Shown here: positions 47,003 through 55,750 of the stretch, one piece after another
How positions within the stretch are numbered: position 1 is the first letter of the stretch
How the letters are laid out: the number at the start of each line of letters is the position of its first letter
The notes under the pieces: model-generated
Databases searched by the model: none
What the model saw: the letters and a program-made list of their open reading frames with translations, nothing else
Told to the model about the DNA's origin: nothing
Position numbers and translations under genes: made by a program
DNA from: Endozoicomonas sp965232255
Lineage (GTDB): Bacteria; Pseudomonadota; Gammaproteobacteria; Pseudomonadales; Endozoicomonadaceae
Reading direction: 5' to 3'
Length of the DNA stretch: 64,000 nt
Assembly (NCBI GenBank): GCA_965232255.1
Contig: OZ246962.1
Span: 2,480,001-2,544,000 of the forward strand

Positions 47003-47200
47003 TTACGCGTTTTCAATGCGTTTAAACCACTTGGCATCCAGCGCCTTTAACATTTTGCCATTGTCGTCCTGCGTATCAACCAGCCAGCCTGATGGACAGT
47101 CAATGGAGCGATAGCAGCGGATAACTGTGCGCAGTAGGTTTTTCTGCACTGGATAAAAATGCGTGGTGACCAGATCCCCGGATTCGAATGGTTTTTTCAT
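47003..47200 (-). CDS. Small conserved-looking hypothetical protein
   Basis: The 65-residue protein begins MKKPFESGDLVTTHF and ends ALDAKWFKRIENA. GDLV, a central CPSGWLV and the acidic DTQDDNGKML turn suggest a compact beta-barrel-like fold. No family recognised. The ATG and stop are clear, the composition is protein-like, and the frame lies between tRNA-Val and purE without overlapping another gene. Confidence 0.6.
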   Translation of the reverse strand: MKKPFESGDLVTTHFYPVQKNLLRTVIRCYRSIDCPSGWLVDTQDDNGKMLKALDAKWFKRIENA

Positions 47201-47407
47201 AACGGATTACTGACATTGACCTGCTTGCAAAAAGAAGCACACATTTTAGTGTATTGCCCGCAGGGCTGAGCAAGAGTGTGCCTTGGCCTATAAGAGTCAA
47301 CTGACGTATACAATAACACCCACGGTGACTGCTGCTCTTTATAATGGCAATGGCAGTCGGGTTCAAGAACTATGTTATGATGAGCCGTCAGCAACAAGGG
47401 GAAGATT

Positions 47408-47893
47408 ATGACTGTTGGTATTATCATGGGGTCCAGTTCCGATTGGCCAACCATGCAGCACGCGGTTGAGATGTTGACAAAATTCGGTGTTGATTATGAA
47501 ACCAGAGTGGTTTCTGCTCACCGGACACCCCATTTGCTGGCAGAATACGCGTCGCAGGCGGCATCCCGTGGTATTAAAGTGATTATTGCCGGTGCCGGTG
47601 GTGCGGCCCATCTGCCCGGCATGGCAGCAGCATTTACCAGTTTGCCAGTGCTGGGCGTACCGGTACGATCAAAAGCGCTGAACGGTATTGATTCGCTGCT
47701 GTCCATTTGTCAGATGCCCAGGGGAGTGGCCGTTGGTACTTTGGCCATCGGCGAGGCGGGCGCGGCCAACGCAGGTTTGCTGGCGGCCCAGATACTCGGC
47801 TGTCAGCAGCCTGAGCTGCAGGCGCGTATTGATGAGTTCCGCCAACAGCAGACGCAAATGGTACTGGCCAGTCCAGACCCAACCCAGCCATAG
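47408..47893 (+). CDS. purE: N5-carboxyaminoimidazole ribonucleotide mutase PurE
   Basis: PurE moves the carboxyl of N5-CAIR to C4, giving CAIR in purine synthesis. The 161-residue class I protein has GIIMGSSSDWPTMQ at the start, VVSAHRTPHLL with the catalytic His, and IAGAGGAAHLPGM. AGGGGAAG precedes the ATG. purK follows 20 bases after the stop, and the two enzymes work in sequence. Confidence 0.98.
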   Translation: MTVGIIMGSSSDWPTMQHAVEMLTKFGVDYETRVVSAHRTPHLLAEYASQAASRGIKVIIAGAGGAAHLPGMAAAFTSLPVLGVPVRSKALNGIDSLLSICQMPRGVAVGTLAIGEAGAANAGLLAAQILGCQQPELQARIDEFRQQQTQMVLASPDPTQP

Positions 47894-47913
47894 GCAAAAC
47901 ACCAGAGATTTGT

Positions 47914-49053
47914 ATGAATGTTTTAGTGTTAGGGGCTGGTCAGCTTGCTCGCATGATGAGTCTGGCCGGCGCGCCGCTGGATATTGATGTTATCTCCTAC
48001 GATGTTGGCTCAGGCCAGCTGATACACCCCTTAACCCGCCACGTTATTGATCAGACTCTTGCCTGGGCCATTGCCGATTGTGATGCCATCACCGCCGAGT
48101 TTGAACATATTCCGGATGCAATACTGAGCCAGTGTGAGGACGCCGGAAAATTTTATCCCGGTAAAGCGGCCATCAAGGCCGGTGGTGACCGTGCTCTGGA
48201 AAAGACCTTGTTGGCGCAGGCGGGAGTGCCCTGTGCTGCGTATCAGCTGATTACCGAACGTGCCCATTTTGATCAGGCTATTGAACAGCTCGGTTTGCCA
48301 CTGGTGCTCAAAACCTGTCAGGCCGGCTACGATGGCAAGGGTCAGTGGCGCTTGTACGCTGATGGCGACGCAGCGTCAGTCTGGACAGAAATGGCCGAAT
48401 TTCTGGCCACTGATGCACTACACTCTATCATCGCAGAGCAGATGATTCCTTTTCAGCGTGAGATTTCGGTGATTGGCGTGCGTGACCGTGTCGGCAATAT
48501 GGCCGTTTATCCCGTGACTGAAAATGAGCATACCGATGGTGTGCTGACGCTGTCGCTGGCCAAGGCTGTCGATGATGATATCCATCAACAGGCGGTGGCT
48601 GCGTTCACCAGGCTGGCCTCGACACTCGATTATGTTGGGGTACTGGCCATCGAATTTTTTGATGTTGCTGGCCAGCTGATCGTTAACGAGATTGCCCCAC
48701 GGGTACACAACTCCGGCCACTGGACCCAGCAGGGGACCCTGTGCAGCCAGTTTGAGAATCATCTGCGCGCGGTGGTTGGCCTGCCCCTAGGCAACACAGA
48801 GGCAATCGGGCCAAGTGCCATGATTAACGTTCTGGGTCAGGCGAGCATTCCTGTTGAAGTGTTGTCTGTTGCCAACGTCACCAGCCACTGGTACGGCAAA
48901 GCCTGTTGGCCGGGGCGTAAGATGGGGCACATCAACGTGGTGGCAGGCAGCGAGGCGCTATTGGGTGAGAAGCTGTTGGCGCTGTCTGCTTTTTTGCCGG
49001 ACGAGAGCTATCCGGGTGTAGCCCGACGAGGTGGTGAACTGCTACAGGAGTGA
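47914..49053 (+). CDS. purK: N5-carboxyaminoimidazole ribonucleotide synthase PurK
   Basis: PurK is an ATP-grasp ligase that carboxylates AIR with bicarbonate to N5-CAIR, which PurE then rearranges. The 379-residue protein opens with VLGAGQLARMMSLAGAPL, has the ATP-grasp segments VLKTCQAGYDGKGQWR and EREISVI-type strand (FQREISVIGVRD), and the Mg-binding EIAPRVHNSGHWT. Its stop is one base before the start of the TauE/SafE gene, which suggests a three-gene operon. Confidence 0.97.
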   Translation: MNVLVLGAGQLARMMSLAGAPLDIDVISYDVGSGQLIHPLTRHVIDQTLAWAIADCDAITAEFEHIPDAILSQCEDAGKFYPGKAAIKAGGDRALEKTLLAQAGVPCAAYQLITERAHFDQAIEQLGLPLVLKTCQAGYDGKGQWRLYADGDAASVWTEMAEFLATDALHSIIAEQMIPFQREISVIGVRDRVGNMAVYPVTENEHTDGVLTLSLAKAVDDDIHQQAVAAFTRLASTLDYVGVLAIEFFDVAGQLIVNEIAPRVHNSGHWTQQGTLCSQFENHLRAVVGLPLGNTEAIGPSAMINVLGQASIPVEVLSVANVTSHWYGKACWPGRKMGHINVVAGSEALLGEKLLALSAFLPDESYPGVARRGGELLQE

Positions 49054-49054
49054 C

Positions 49055-49786
49055 ATGACAACCGAGTTACTGCTGGGCGTGCTGGCACTGACGACGTCAT
49101 TGATTGCCGCGGTGGTCGGCTTTGGTGGGGGCATGATGCTGATCGCGGTGATGCCCTATTTTTTTGTCCCGTCCCTGGTGATTCCGGTACATGCTGTGAC
49201 TCAAATGGCCAGTAGTGTTTCCCGGTTGCTGTTTGCTTTTGGTGATGTGCGCTGGTCTTTTTTTGTCCCTTTTTTTCTCGGCTCTCTGGTTGGGTTAGCA
49301 TTGTTCGGTTTGCTGCTGTTCAATATGCCCACCCGTTATCTACCTCTGGGTATTGGCATCTACATATTGCTCAAGCTGTGGTGTCGCCGATTTAGCCGCT
49401 TGCTTGAGAGGTACGAAAACCTTTACCTCATCGGCTTCTTTCAGACGGGACTTGGCACTGTGGTGGGTTCAACCGGACCGCTGGCTCTGAGTTATCTCGG
49501 GGGTAGACTGAGTGATAAAAACCAGATCATTGCCACCGGCGCGCTGTTTGTAGCCTTCAGCCATCTGGCGAAAATTCCTCTGTTTGCTGTTGCTGGCATC
49601 TCGCTGTGGGCTTGCAGGTCAACGGTACTTGTCATGGTGCTCGGGTCGGTAATCGGCTCGTGGCTTGGTACCTGCATTCGCTGGCGGATCGATAATGAAC
49701 GACTGTTGCTGTTGATCAAATGCCTGCTGACGGCCCTGGCGCTCAGCATGATTATCAGAACCTTGCTGGTTCAGCCAGGCGTATAG
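49055..49786 (+). CDS. TauE/SafE-family membrane permease
   Basis: The 243-residue protein has seven to eight hydrophobic helices and the family duplication seen in VVGFGGGMMLIAVMPYFF (first half) and GLGTVVGSTGPLALSYLGG (second half). Family members export sulfite, sulfoacetate or other organic anions. ATG 49055 has CAGGAG 5 bases upstream and lies one base after the purK stop. Substrate unknown. Its 3' end overlaps the convergent yjeH-like gene by 16 bases. Confidence 0.85.
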   Translation: MTTELLLGVLALTTSLIAAVVGFGGGMMLIAVMPYFFVPSLVIPVHAVTQMASSVSRLLFAFGDVRWSFFVPFFLGSLVGLALFGLLLFNMPTRYLPLGIGIYILLKLWCRRFSRLLERYENLYLIGFFQTGLGTVVGSTGPLALSYLGGRLSDKNQIIATGALFVAFSHLAKIPLFAVAGISLWACRSTVLVMVLGSVIGSWLGTCIRWRIDNERLLLLIKCLLTALALSMIIRTLLVQPGV

Positions 49787-51015
49787 CTGGTTTTTGTTTT
49801 CCGCTGGCGTTGCAGCCATAGCAATGGGGCTGCAATAGCCACCATTCCCACAGCATAAGCCATTTTCCAGCCCAAGCCCCATGCCAGCATCAGGCAGAAC
49901 AGGCAACCCAGGGCGGTCACCCAGTGATACCTGGCTGGCAACAGGCGAAAAGCCGCCAGCATGGAGGCAAAATAGATCATGACGAAAATGCCATTGACCC
50001 AGGACACCAGGTCTTCCAGATTCTGCCGACTCTGGTGAGTGGCAAATAATATGACGCTCACCACCAGTAACAGGGTGACCAGTGCCCGTTCCGATACGCC
50101 ATGGCGGTTGCATTTGCTGAACCAGGTCGGCAATACGCCTGCCTGGGAAAAACTCAGGGCCAAGCGGATCAAGCTGGCGGTGTAGACATTCACGGCGGCA
50201 ATGCCGCCGGCTAGCCCGAGCAAGCCGATAATCTGCGCACCCGAGCCACCCAGCAGTTGGTCAAATACATCAACCATGGCCAGTGGCGAATGGGTGGGAA
50301 CAGAAAGAATCAGCCACGTACAGCCCAAGTAGACCGCACCCACCAGTACCACGCCAATCATAATGGCTGGCTTCAGGTCTTTGTCTGGTCGGCGAAAATC
50401 CGCTGCCAGGTGCGATATGGCCTCAATGCCGAGAAAACTCCAAAAGGCTAGCCCGGCCGCGGACAACACACGATTACCGGCCATGCTGGTGGGGGGCGCA
50501 GGCAGTTCGACCAGCGTTCGGGCAATTAGCAGTAATGCCAGAACCGCCAGCATGCTCAGGGTCAGTGCCAGTTGCAGCGTGGCGGAAATATGAATGCCGC
50601 GGTAATTGAGCGCGTATAGCAATACCAGAAAACTGGCTTGAACAACCAGAGCCATGCTGGCCGGTACGATAAACAGGGCATCGATAAACTGGTAGGTTAT
50701 CAAAATAGCCGTCGGTGTCCCCAAAGGGACTGCCAGCAAAAAGATAACGCCTACACTGCGACCGGCGACGGCACCAAAGGCTTGCTCGACAAAATAGGCT
50801 GGCCCGGCGGCGTGGGGGAAACGGCTGGCCAGGCTGGCAAACACCAGAGCCACCGGGATAATGCTCAGGGTCAGCAAACCCCAGGCCCACAGCGCACCAA
50901 AGCTAGCCAGTTTGATGGTCAGCTGGGGCAGAATAAAGACACTGGTGCCCAGCAAGGTGGTCACCAGTAGCCCGGCACCTTGCCAACGACCAATTCCCGA
51001 TGGTGTTGTCTGCAC
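49771..51015 (-). CDS. yjeH: APC-family amino-acid exporter, YjeH-like
   Basis: E. coli YjeH exports methionine and branched-chain amino acids. This 414-residue protein with ~12 helices resembles it closely at several places: GLLVTTLLGTSVFILPQL at the start, FWSFLGIEAISHLAADFRRP in the middle, then MIGVVLVGAVYLGCT and WVNGIFVMIYFASMLA. The assignment rests on these motifs, and substrate range could differ. The last codons overlap the convergent permease gene. Confidence 0.85.
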   Translation of the reverse strand: MQTTPSGIGRWQGAGLLVTTLLGTSVFILPQLTIKLASFGALWAWGLLTLSIIPVALVFASLASRFPHAAGPAYFVEQAFGAVAGRSVGVIFLLAVPLGTPTAILITYQFIDALFIVPASMALVVQASFLVLLYALNYRGIHISATLQLALTLSMLAVLALLLIARTLVELPAPPTSMAGNRVLSAAGLAFWSFLGIEAISHLAADFRRPDKDLKPAIMIGVVLVGAVYLGCTWLILSVPTHSPLAMVDVFDQLLGGSGAQIIGLLGLAGGIAAVNVYTASLIRLALSFSQAGVLPTWFSKCNRHGVSERALVTLLLVVSVILFATHQSRQNLEDLVSWVNGIFVMIYFASMLAAFRLLPARYHWVTALGCLFCLMLAWGLGWKMAYAVGMVAIAAPLLWLQRQRKTKTSYTPG

Positions 51016-51125
51016 AGTTTTATCTCAATTGGTGGTTTACTGCGTTGTGGTACTATACACGCTCGTCAGATGATAAGAGAAAATTCCCTGAGCTCAACTG
51101 TCATAACACACTGACAAATTCCTGG

Positions 51126-51566
51126 ATGAGTCTGCCCATGATCGTGTTTTTGCTGGCCATGCTGCTGTCCACCGCGACGCTTGCTGTTGAAGTCACCGTT
51201 AACCCCGGCAAGTATTCCGATTACTACCATATGCCTTACTTGTTGGTGCCTGGCAAATATCAGGTCAATAAAACCTATGGTTTTAACGCCGGGGGACAGT
51301 TTGAAGTACTGGTACCCAAAGAGTACTTCCCGATTCCAGCCCCCAATTGCCGGAAAAACATTATTATCCGCATGCCCTGGTCAGAAAATGAGGCGAAAAA
51401 AAGCGCGCTTTATGCGCAGCTGTTGTCCGCTACCAAGCCAGTGCCTGTGATTCTGGAGCTGAATCCCTACGTTAAGGTGTTACACAAGCAGCCATTGGAT
51501 CTTGAGCTGACCTATTGCAATGTGTTTTTCCGCCAGCGCAACGGCGATTACTATAACCGACTGTAA
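51126..51566 (+). CDS. Exported hypothetical protein
   Basis: The 146-residue protein starts at ATG 51126 with a clear Sec signal peptide (MSLPMIVFLLAMLLSTATLAVEV; cleavage likely after TLA). The mature part is beta-rich with Tyr-rich strands (YSDYYHMPYLLVPGKYQV) and two cysteines (APNC, LTYC) that could form a disulphide. No family recognised. The upstream frame to 51000 has no supporting start. Its stop codon is inside a 15-bp repeat (CTGTAATACGACCGG), so copies of the terminal codons follow the gene. Confidence 0.65.
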   Translation: MSLPMIVFLLAMLLSTATLAVEVTVNPGKYSDYYHMPYLLVPGKYQVNKTYGFNAGGQFEVLVPKEYFPIPAPNCRKNIIIRMPWSENEAKKSALYAQLLSATKPVPVILELNPYVKVLHKQPLDLELTYCNVFFRQRNGDYYNRL

Positions 51567-51599
51567 TACGACCGGCTGTAATACGATCGATTGTAATCC
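51561..51599. repeat. 15-bp tandem repeat, about 2.6 copies, beginning at a stop codon
   Basis: CTGTAATACGACCGG at 51561-51575 is followed by CTGTAATACGATCGA and then TTGTAATCC. The first copy includes the stop TAA of the preceding gene. Confidence 0.8.
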
Positions 51600-51719
51600 T
51601 GCTTGTCAGCAACCCGTTGCTATTGTGGTCACTTTCTTTCACAACCGGCTGCTTTTGGGTAAGCTACGGCATTTGTTTTGCCCGCTCCACGCTGGGCATC
51701 TCGCCTGTTGAGGATAACA

Positions 51720-52922
51720 ATGATCATCACACCAAAGATTCGTGGCTTTATCTGTACCACCACCCATCCGGTGGGTTGTGAAGCTAATGTGCAGGAACAG
51801 ATTGATTACACCCGTGCTCTTGGGCCGATCCCCACTGGTCCGAAAAAAGTCCTGGTGATTGGCGCCTCCAGCGGTTACGGCCTGGCATCGCGCATCACTG
51901 CAGCTTTTGGTTCTGGCGCTGCCACCGTTGGTGTGTTTTTTGAAAAGCCTGCTACTGCGAGCAAACCAGGCACCGCTGGCTGGTACAATTCGGCTGCCTT
52001 TGAAAAGCTGGCTCACGAAGCAGGACTGTACGCCAAAAGCATTAATGGCGATGCGTTCAGCCATGCAGCCAAAGAGAAAACCATTGAGTTGATCCAGGAA
52101 GATCTCGGGCAAGTGGATATGGTGATTTATTCCCTGGCCTCGCCAGTGCGTAAGCTGCCTGACACTGGCGAGGTAGTTCGCTCCGTGCTCAAGCCCATGG
52201 GTGAGCCGTATTGCGCCACCGCTGTGGACACTAATAAAGATACTCTTTTTGCCGCCACTGTTGAGCCTGCCACTGCCGAAGAAGTGGCCGCTACCGTCAC
52301 CGTTATGGGTGGTGAGGACTGGGAGCTGTGGATGAACGCGCTGTGTCAGGCCGGGGTATTGGCCAAAGGATGCAAGACCGTAGCTTACAGCTACATCGGT
52401 ACAGAGTTGACCTGGCCTATCTACTGGGAGGGTGCTCTGGGTGTGGCGAAAAAAGACCTGGATCGGGCGGCTAACGCCATTGATGAGCAGATGCAGGCCA
52501 TTGATGGCAGCGCCAATATTGCCGTACTCAAAAGCGTGGTAACCCAGGCCAGTTCAGCCATTCCGGTGATGCCATTGTACATTTCCATGGTCTACAAGAA
52601 GATGCGTGAGGAAGGCTTGCACGAAGGCTGTATTGAACAGATCAACCGTATGTTCCGCCAGCGACTCTATCGCAACGATGGCGCTGCGACCGATGTGGAC
52701 GACAATAATCGTCTGCGTCTGGACGACTGGGAGCTTAGGGACGACATTCAGGCTTATTGCATGGCTCTCTGGCCGCAGCTGACCGATGATAACCTGATCG
52801 AACTGACCGACTATCGCCTCTATAAAGAAGAGTTTCTCAAGTTGTTCGGATTTGGTGTTGCCGGTGTGGATTATGACGCTGACGTAGATACTCTGGTGCC
52901 TTTTGAGGTGATCACAATCTGA
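51720..52922 (+). CDS. fabV: Trans-2-enoyl-ACP/CoA reductase FabV
   Basis: FabV catalyses the last NADH-dependent reduction of fatty-acid elongation and is naturally triclosan-resistant. The 400-residue protein has MIITPKIRGFICTTTHPVGC, the nucleotide site VLVIGASSGYGLASRI, and the FabV active site Tyr-x8-Lys in IYWEGALGVAKK. This length and the Y-x8-K spacing separate it from FabI. ATG 51720 has TTGAGGAT upstream. The next gene starts 7 bases after the stop. Confidence 0.97.
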   Translation: MIITPKIRGFICTTTHPVGCEANVQEQIDYTRALGPIPTGPKKVLVIGASSGYGLASRITAAFGSGAATVGVFFEKPATASKPGTAGWYNSAAFEKLAHEAGLYAKSINGDAFSHAAKEKTIELIQEDLGQVDMVIYSLASPVRKLPDTGEVVRSVLKPMGEPYCATAVDTNKDTLFAATVEPATAEEVAATVTVMGGEDWELWMNALCQAGVLAKGCKTVAYSYIGTELTWPIYWEGALGVAKKDLDRAANAIDEQMQAIDGSANIAVLKSVVTQASSAIPVMPLYISMVYKKMREEGLHEGCIEQINRMFRQRLYRNDGAATDVDDNNRLRLDDWELRDDIQAYCMALWPQLTDDNLIELTDYRLYKEEFLKLFGFGVAGVDYDADVDTLVPFEVITI

Positions 52923-52929
52923 GTCTGAT

Positions 52930-53712
52930 GTGCTGATGCTTCAGATGAAGATGGACCCTACAGTTGCTCACGATACGTTTGTCGGTGAAATATCACCAGC
53001 GCAGGCCAAGACCGGTAGGTGGGAAGGGCGACGGGTTATTTGTACGACAATTGACGAATCATCAGTAAAAGTGTCCGGGGCAGAAATTGCCTCGGACAAC
53101 CATGAAGTTGATCCTGACTCTGGCTTCGGTTCCATGAAGGCAGTCGCGCCAAAAGACGCCAGGCTGATTGTCAGAAGCCTTGAGCACACTTATCGGGAAC
53201 TTGTTGCCTATCCTGCCCAGCTAAAGTATCTCCTTGCTGTACGCCAGGCCATCGAGTGTCAGATTGCCCGTGGTTTGGACCATCTCGCCATAGCTGAGGC
53301 GGCCAGCAAGGTACTTGCCTGGTGTGAGGTGGTGGAGGTTCCGCCAATCCCGGCACATTTGTTGAGTAAGTTAAAACAAAGCCAACGCCTACGGCTGCAT
53401 AGCGACAAGCTGACCCGACAGGTCGATCTGAAGCGCACTGCCAGCAACCTGAAAAAAGCCATCAGGAAAAATGAACAACTGACTTATTTCAACCAGCACC
53501 AGCTCAAACCAGTCCAGCTTGATTATGACCGCGTGCTCCATGCACTGATCGATCAGCAGCCGGCTATGTTCGAGTTAACCAGGCGCCTGCAGTCGCTTAG
53601 AAAGCTCTTGCCGGATGACATGGATATGCATGTGCCCATGGATACCACCATACGTACCTGGGCTTACAATATTTTGTTGGAACGCGCTAAAACAGCTGCT
53701 GGCGTTCCCTGA
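52930..53712 (+). CDS. Hypothetical protein, co-transcribed with fabV
   Basis: The 260-residue protein is not recognised. Start candidates are GTG 52930 and ATG 52936/52945; I report the longest. The first ~70 residues are polar and Asp/Ser-rich without strong secondary structure. From ~75 it is helical, with long charged helices (LIVRSLEHTYRELVAYPAQLK, SKLKQSQRLRLHSDKL) and no membrane segment or signal peptide. Its seven-base gap from fabV suggests one transcript. Confidence 0.6.
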   Translation: MLMLQMKMDPTVAHDTFVGEISPAQAKTGRWEGRRVICTTIDESSVKVSGAEIASDNHEVDPDSGFGSMKAVAPKDARLIVRSLEHTYRELVAYPAQLKYLLAVRQAIECQIARGLDHLAIAEAASKVLAWCEVVEVPPIPAHLLSKLKQSQRLRLHSDKLTRQVDLKRTASNLKKAIRKNEQLTYFNQHQLKPVQLDYDRVLHALIDQQPAMFELTRRLQSLRKLLPDDMDMHVPMDTTIRTWAYNILLERAKTAAGVP

Positions 53713-54235
53713 TAAAGTCATGTATCAAAGCGCCGTGGCAGGGTAAGTGTACTGCTGCCTATTACCCACTTACCCACGGGCTCAACAGCCACGTCGCTGA
53801 AAGTGACCGCTGCCGGTTGTAGTGATTTTGCCGGTGCGCTCCAGAACTCGGGCGTCTGTGTCGCTTGTCATCGATGATCAAAAAGTTGTGCGGGCCGTTA
53901 CCAAACGGTGGGGCCGACTCTGGCAGTAATAACAATCAACTTGAAACTGTTGCGCATGGGGTATTGCTCATGGAATGAATGATCCCCCAAAAAAAATAAT
54001 AATGATCTGTTGTTTGTCCATTTGCTGGTAATTAAATGTTCATGGTCATGGCTGTTTTTTAACTGTAAGTACAATTCGCCCTCTGTGACCGGCTGCGTTT
54101 TCAAGTAGAAACAAGTAAGTTATTTGGCATTTGCCACAGACTTTACTCCAGGCTGTCATATTGAGCGTGACGACTGAGGTATATGTCTGGTTTTTGGCCA
54201 GAGGCCTACATAAAAATCAGCCTTGAGTATTAATA
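53713..54235. other. Non-coding region before the ClC gene
   Basis: In 523 bases I see no gene worth calling; a 68-codon minus-strand frame (53898-54104) has a start but no recognisable content. An AT-rich stretch at 53980-54060 may hold the promoter for the channel gene. No hairpin with a T-run was found. Confidence 0.5.
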
Positions 54236-55633
54236 ATGTCGTCAAATAATTCTCGCAATTGCTCAACATTCTCCCGTGGGACCCACCTTTTGCAACAGTT
54301 GTTTGTCAGTGGTCAAAATCCCGTAGTTATGCTTCTTTTGTCGGCTATTGTCGGCGCTCTGGCTGGCCTGTTAGCCACTACTTTGGAATTGGCGGTTAAT
54401 TATCTGGCCGCTTTACGCCTCTGGGTAGTCCATAGTGATCTGCCAACCATCAACAGTTATTTGCTGGTTCTTCTTGTTAGCGGTATTTTCACCGGTATTG
54501 CCTTTGTGCTGGTCAGCCTTATTGCGCCAGAAACCAAAGGTTCTGGCATTCAGGACATCGAAGGTATTTTGGGGGGCGTTTGCATCATGCGCTGGCGCCG
54601 TGTTGTCCCGATCAAGTACTTTGGCGGCATTACCGCTCTGGGCAGTGGCATGGTGTTGGGCCCGGAAGGGCCATCTGTGCAAATGGGCGGTGGCATTGGT
54701 CAGATGATTTATGATCTGTTCAGGCGTAATAACAAGGCAGAAGCGGATATATTGATTGCCGCAGGTGCCGCTGCGGGTCTGGCTGCTGCATTTAATGCGC
54801 CGTTAGCATCAGCGGTATTTATTTTTGAGGAAATGCGCAAGGAATTTAATTACAACCAGGTCTCTGTAAAGTCAGTCATTATGGGGGTCATTGCATCCAC
54901 TATTGTTTATCGGCTATTGCGTGGCCAGGAAGTTATGATTCCTATGCCCGTTTTTGGCAGTGCCTCGCTGGAATCATTGATTCTGTTTTTTGTCTTTGGC
55001 GGGATACTGGGACTCGGTGGTTTGCTGTTTAACTATTTGGTTTTGCGCTTTTTGGATATCTTTGATCGGCTGACTGACAATAAATGGTATCGAAGCCTGA
55101 TTATCGGTGCTGTGCTGGGTATGGTATTCAGCGCTCTGGCCATTCTGGTGCCCATTCTTGCCGGCGACGGCATGAGTTTTATCCCTGGACTGGCCCCGGG
55201 CAATTTGGGTGTTCCGCTATTGCTTCTCCTGTTTTGTGCCCGGTTTCTGGTTACGATGATCTGCTTTTGTTCCGGAGCGCCGGGCGGTTCTTTTGCCACC
55301 ACGTTGACACTAGGTGCGTTATTGGGGAGTGCCTTCGGGGTTATCTGTGCGGCACTGTTTCCGGCATGGGAGGTAGAGCCGACCATGTTTGCCATTGCCG
55401 GTATGGGTGGTTTGTTCGCCGCCTCGGTGCGCACGCCAATTACCGGCCTTTTGCTGGTTGTCGAACTGACTGGAAGTTACACTCTTATACTGCCACTGTT
55501 GTTTACTGTGCTGGGGGCAACTCTGGTTGCGCAACTATTGGGTGGACAGTCCATCTACAGTTTGTTGTTGCGCAGAGCACTGGATAAAAAGGCGCACAAG
55601 GCGTCCCCTAAAGCAGCACCAGTTGCTTCGTAA
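54236..55633 (+). CDS. ClC-family chloride channel/antiporter
   Basis: ClC proteins exchange Cl- for H+; bacterial ones help survive acid. The 465-residue protein has the family's helices and the three anion-site segments: KGSGIQDIEG, GPEGPSVQMG with the gating Glu, and CSGAPGGSFATTLTLGALLG. The internal proton Glu is present in FIFEEMRKEFNYN. GSGIP is altered to GSGIQ, and GREGP to GPEGP. It could therefore be an antiporter with altered selectivity. The ATG lies in a TAATAATG context without a strong ribosome site. Confidence 0.88.
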   Translation: MSSNNSRNCSTFSRGTHLLQQLFVSGQNPVVMLLLSAIVGALAGLLATTLELAVNYLAALRLWVVHSDLPTINSYLLVLLVSGIFTGIAFVLVSLIAPETKGSGIQDIEGILGGVCIMRWRRVVPIKYFGGITALGSGMVLGPEGPSVQMGGGIGQMIYDLFRRNNKAEADILIAAGAAAGLAAAFNAPLASAVFIFEEMRKEFNYNQVSVKSVIMGVIASTIVYRLLRGQEVMIPMPVFGSASLESLILFFVFGGILGLGGLLFNYLVLRFLDIFDRLTDNKWYRSLIIGAVLGMVFSALAILVPILAGDGMSFIPGLAPGNLGVPLLLLLFCARFLVTMICFCSGAPGGSFATTLTLGALLGSAFGVICAALFPAWEVEPTMFAIAGMGGLFAASVRTPITGLLLVVELTGSYTLILPLLFTVLGATLVAQLLGGQSIYSLLLRRALDKKAHKASPKAAPVAS

Positions 55634-55750
55634 GTGAGACTTCCATATTGACATATTGAGTGAACCGTCAGCGTTTGCCAGCTTTCTGTTCGCTCTGATA
55701 TGGTGATAACAGTCAGCTGCGCAAAATAATAATACAGTGAGATTCCCATC

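Noticed and set aside
53898..54104. 68-codon minus-strand frame before the ClC gene
   Set aside because: AT-rich intergenic DNA, weak start, no motif.
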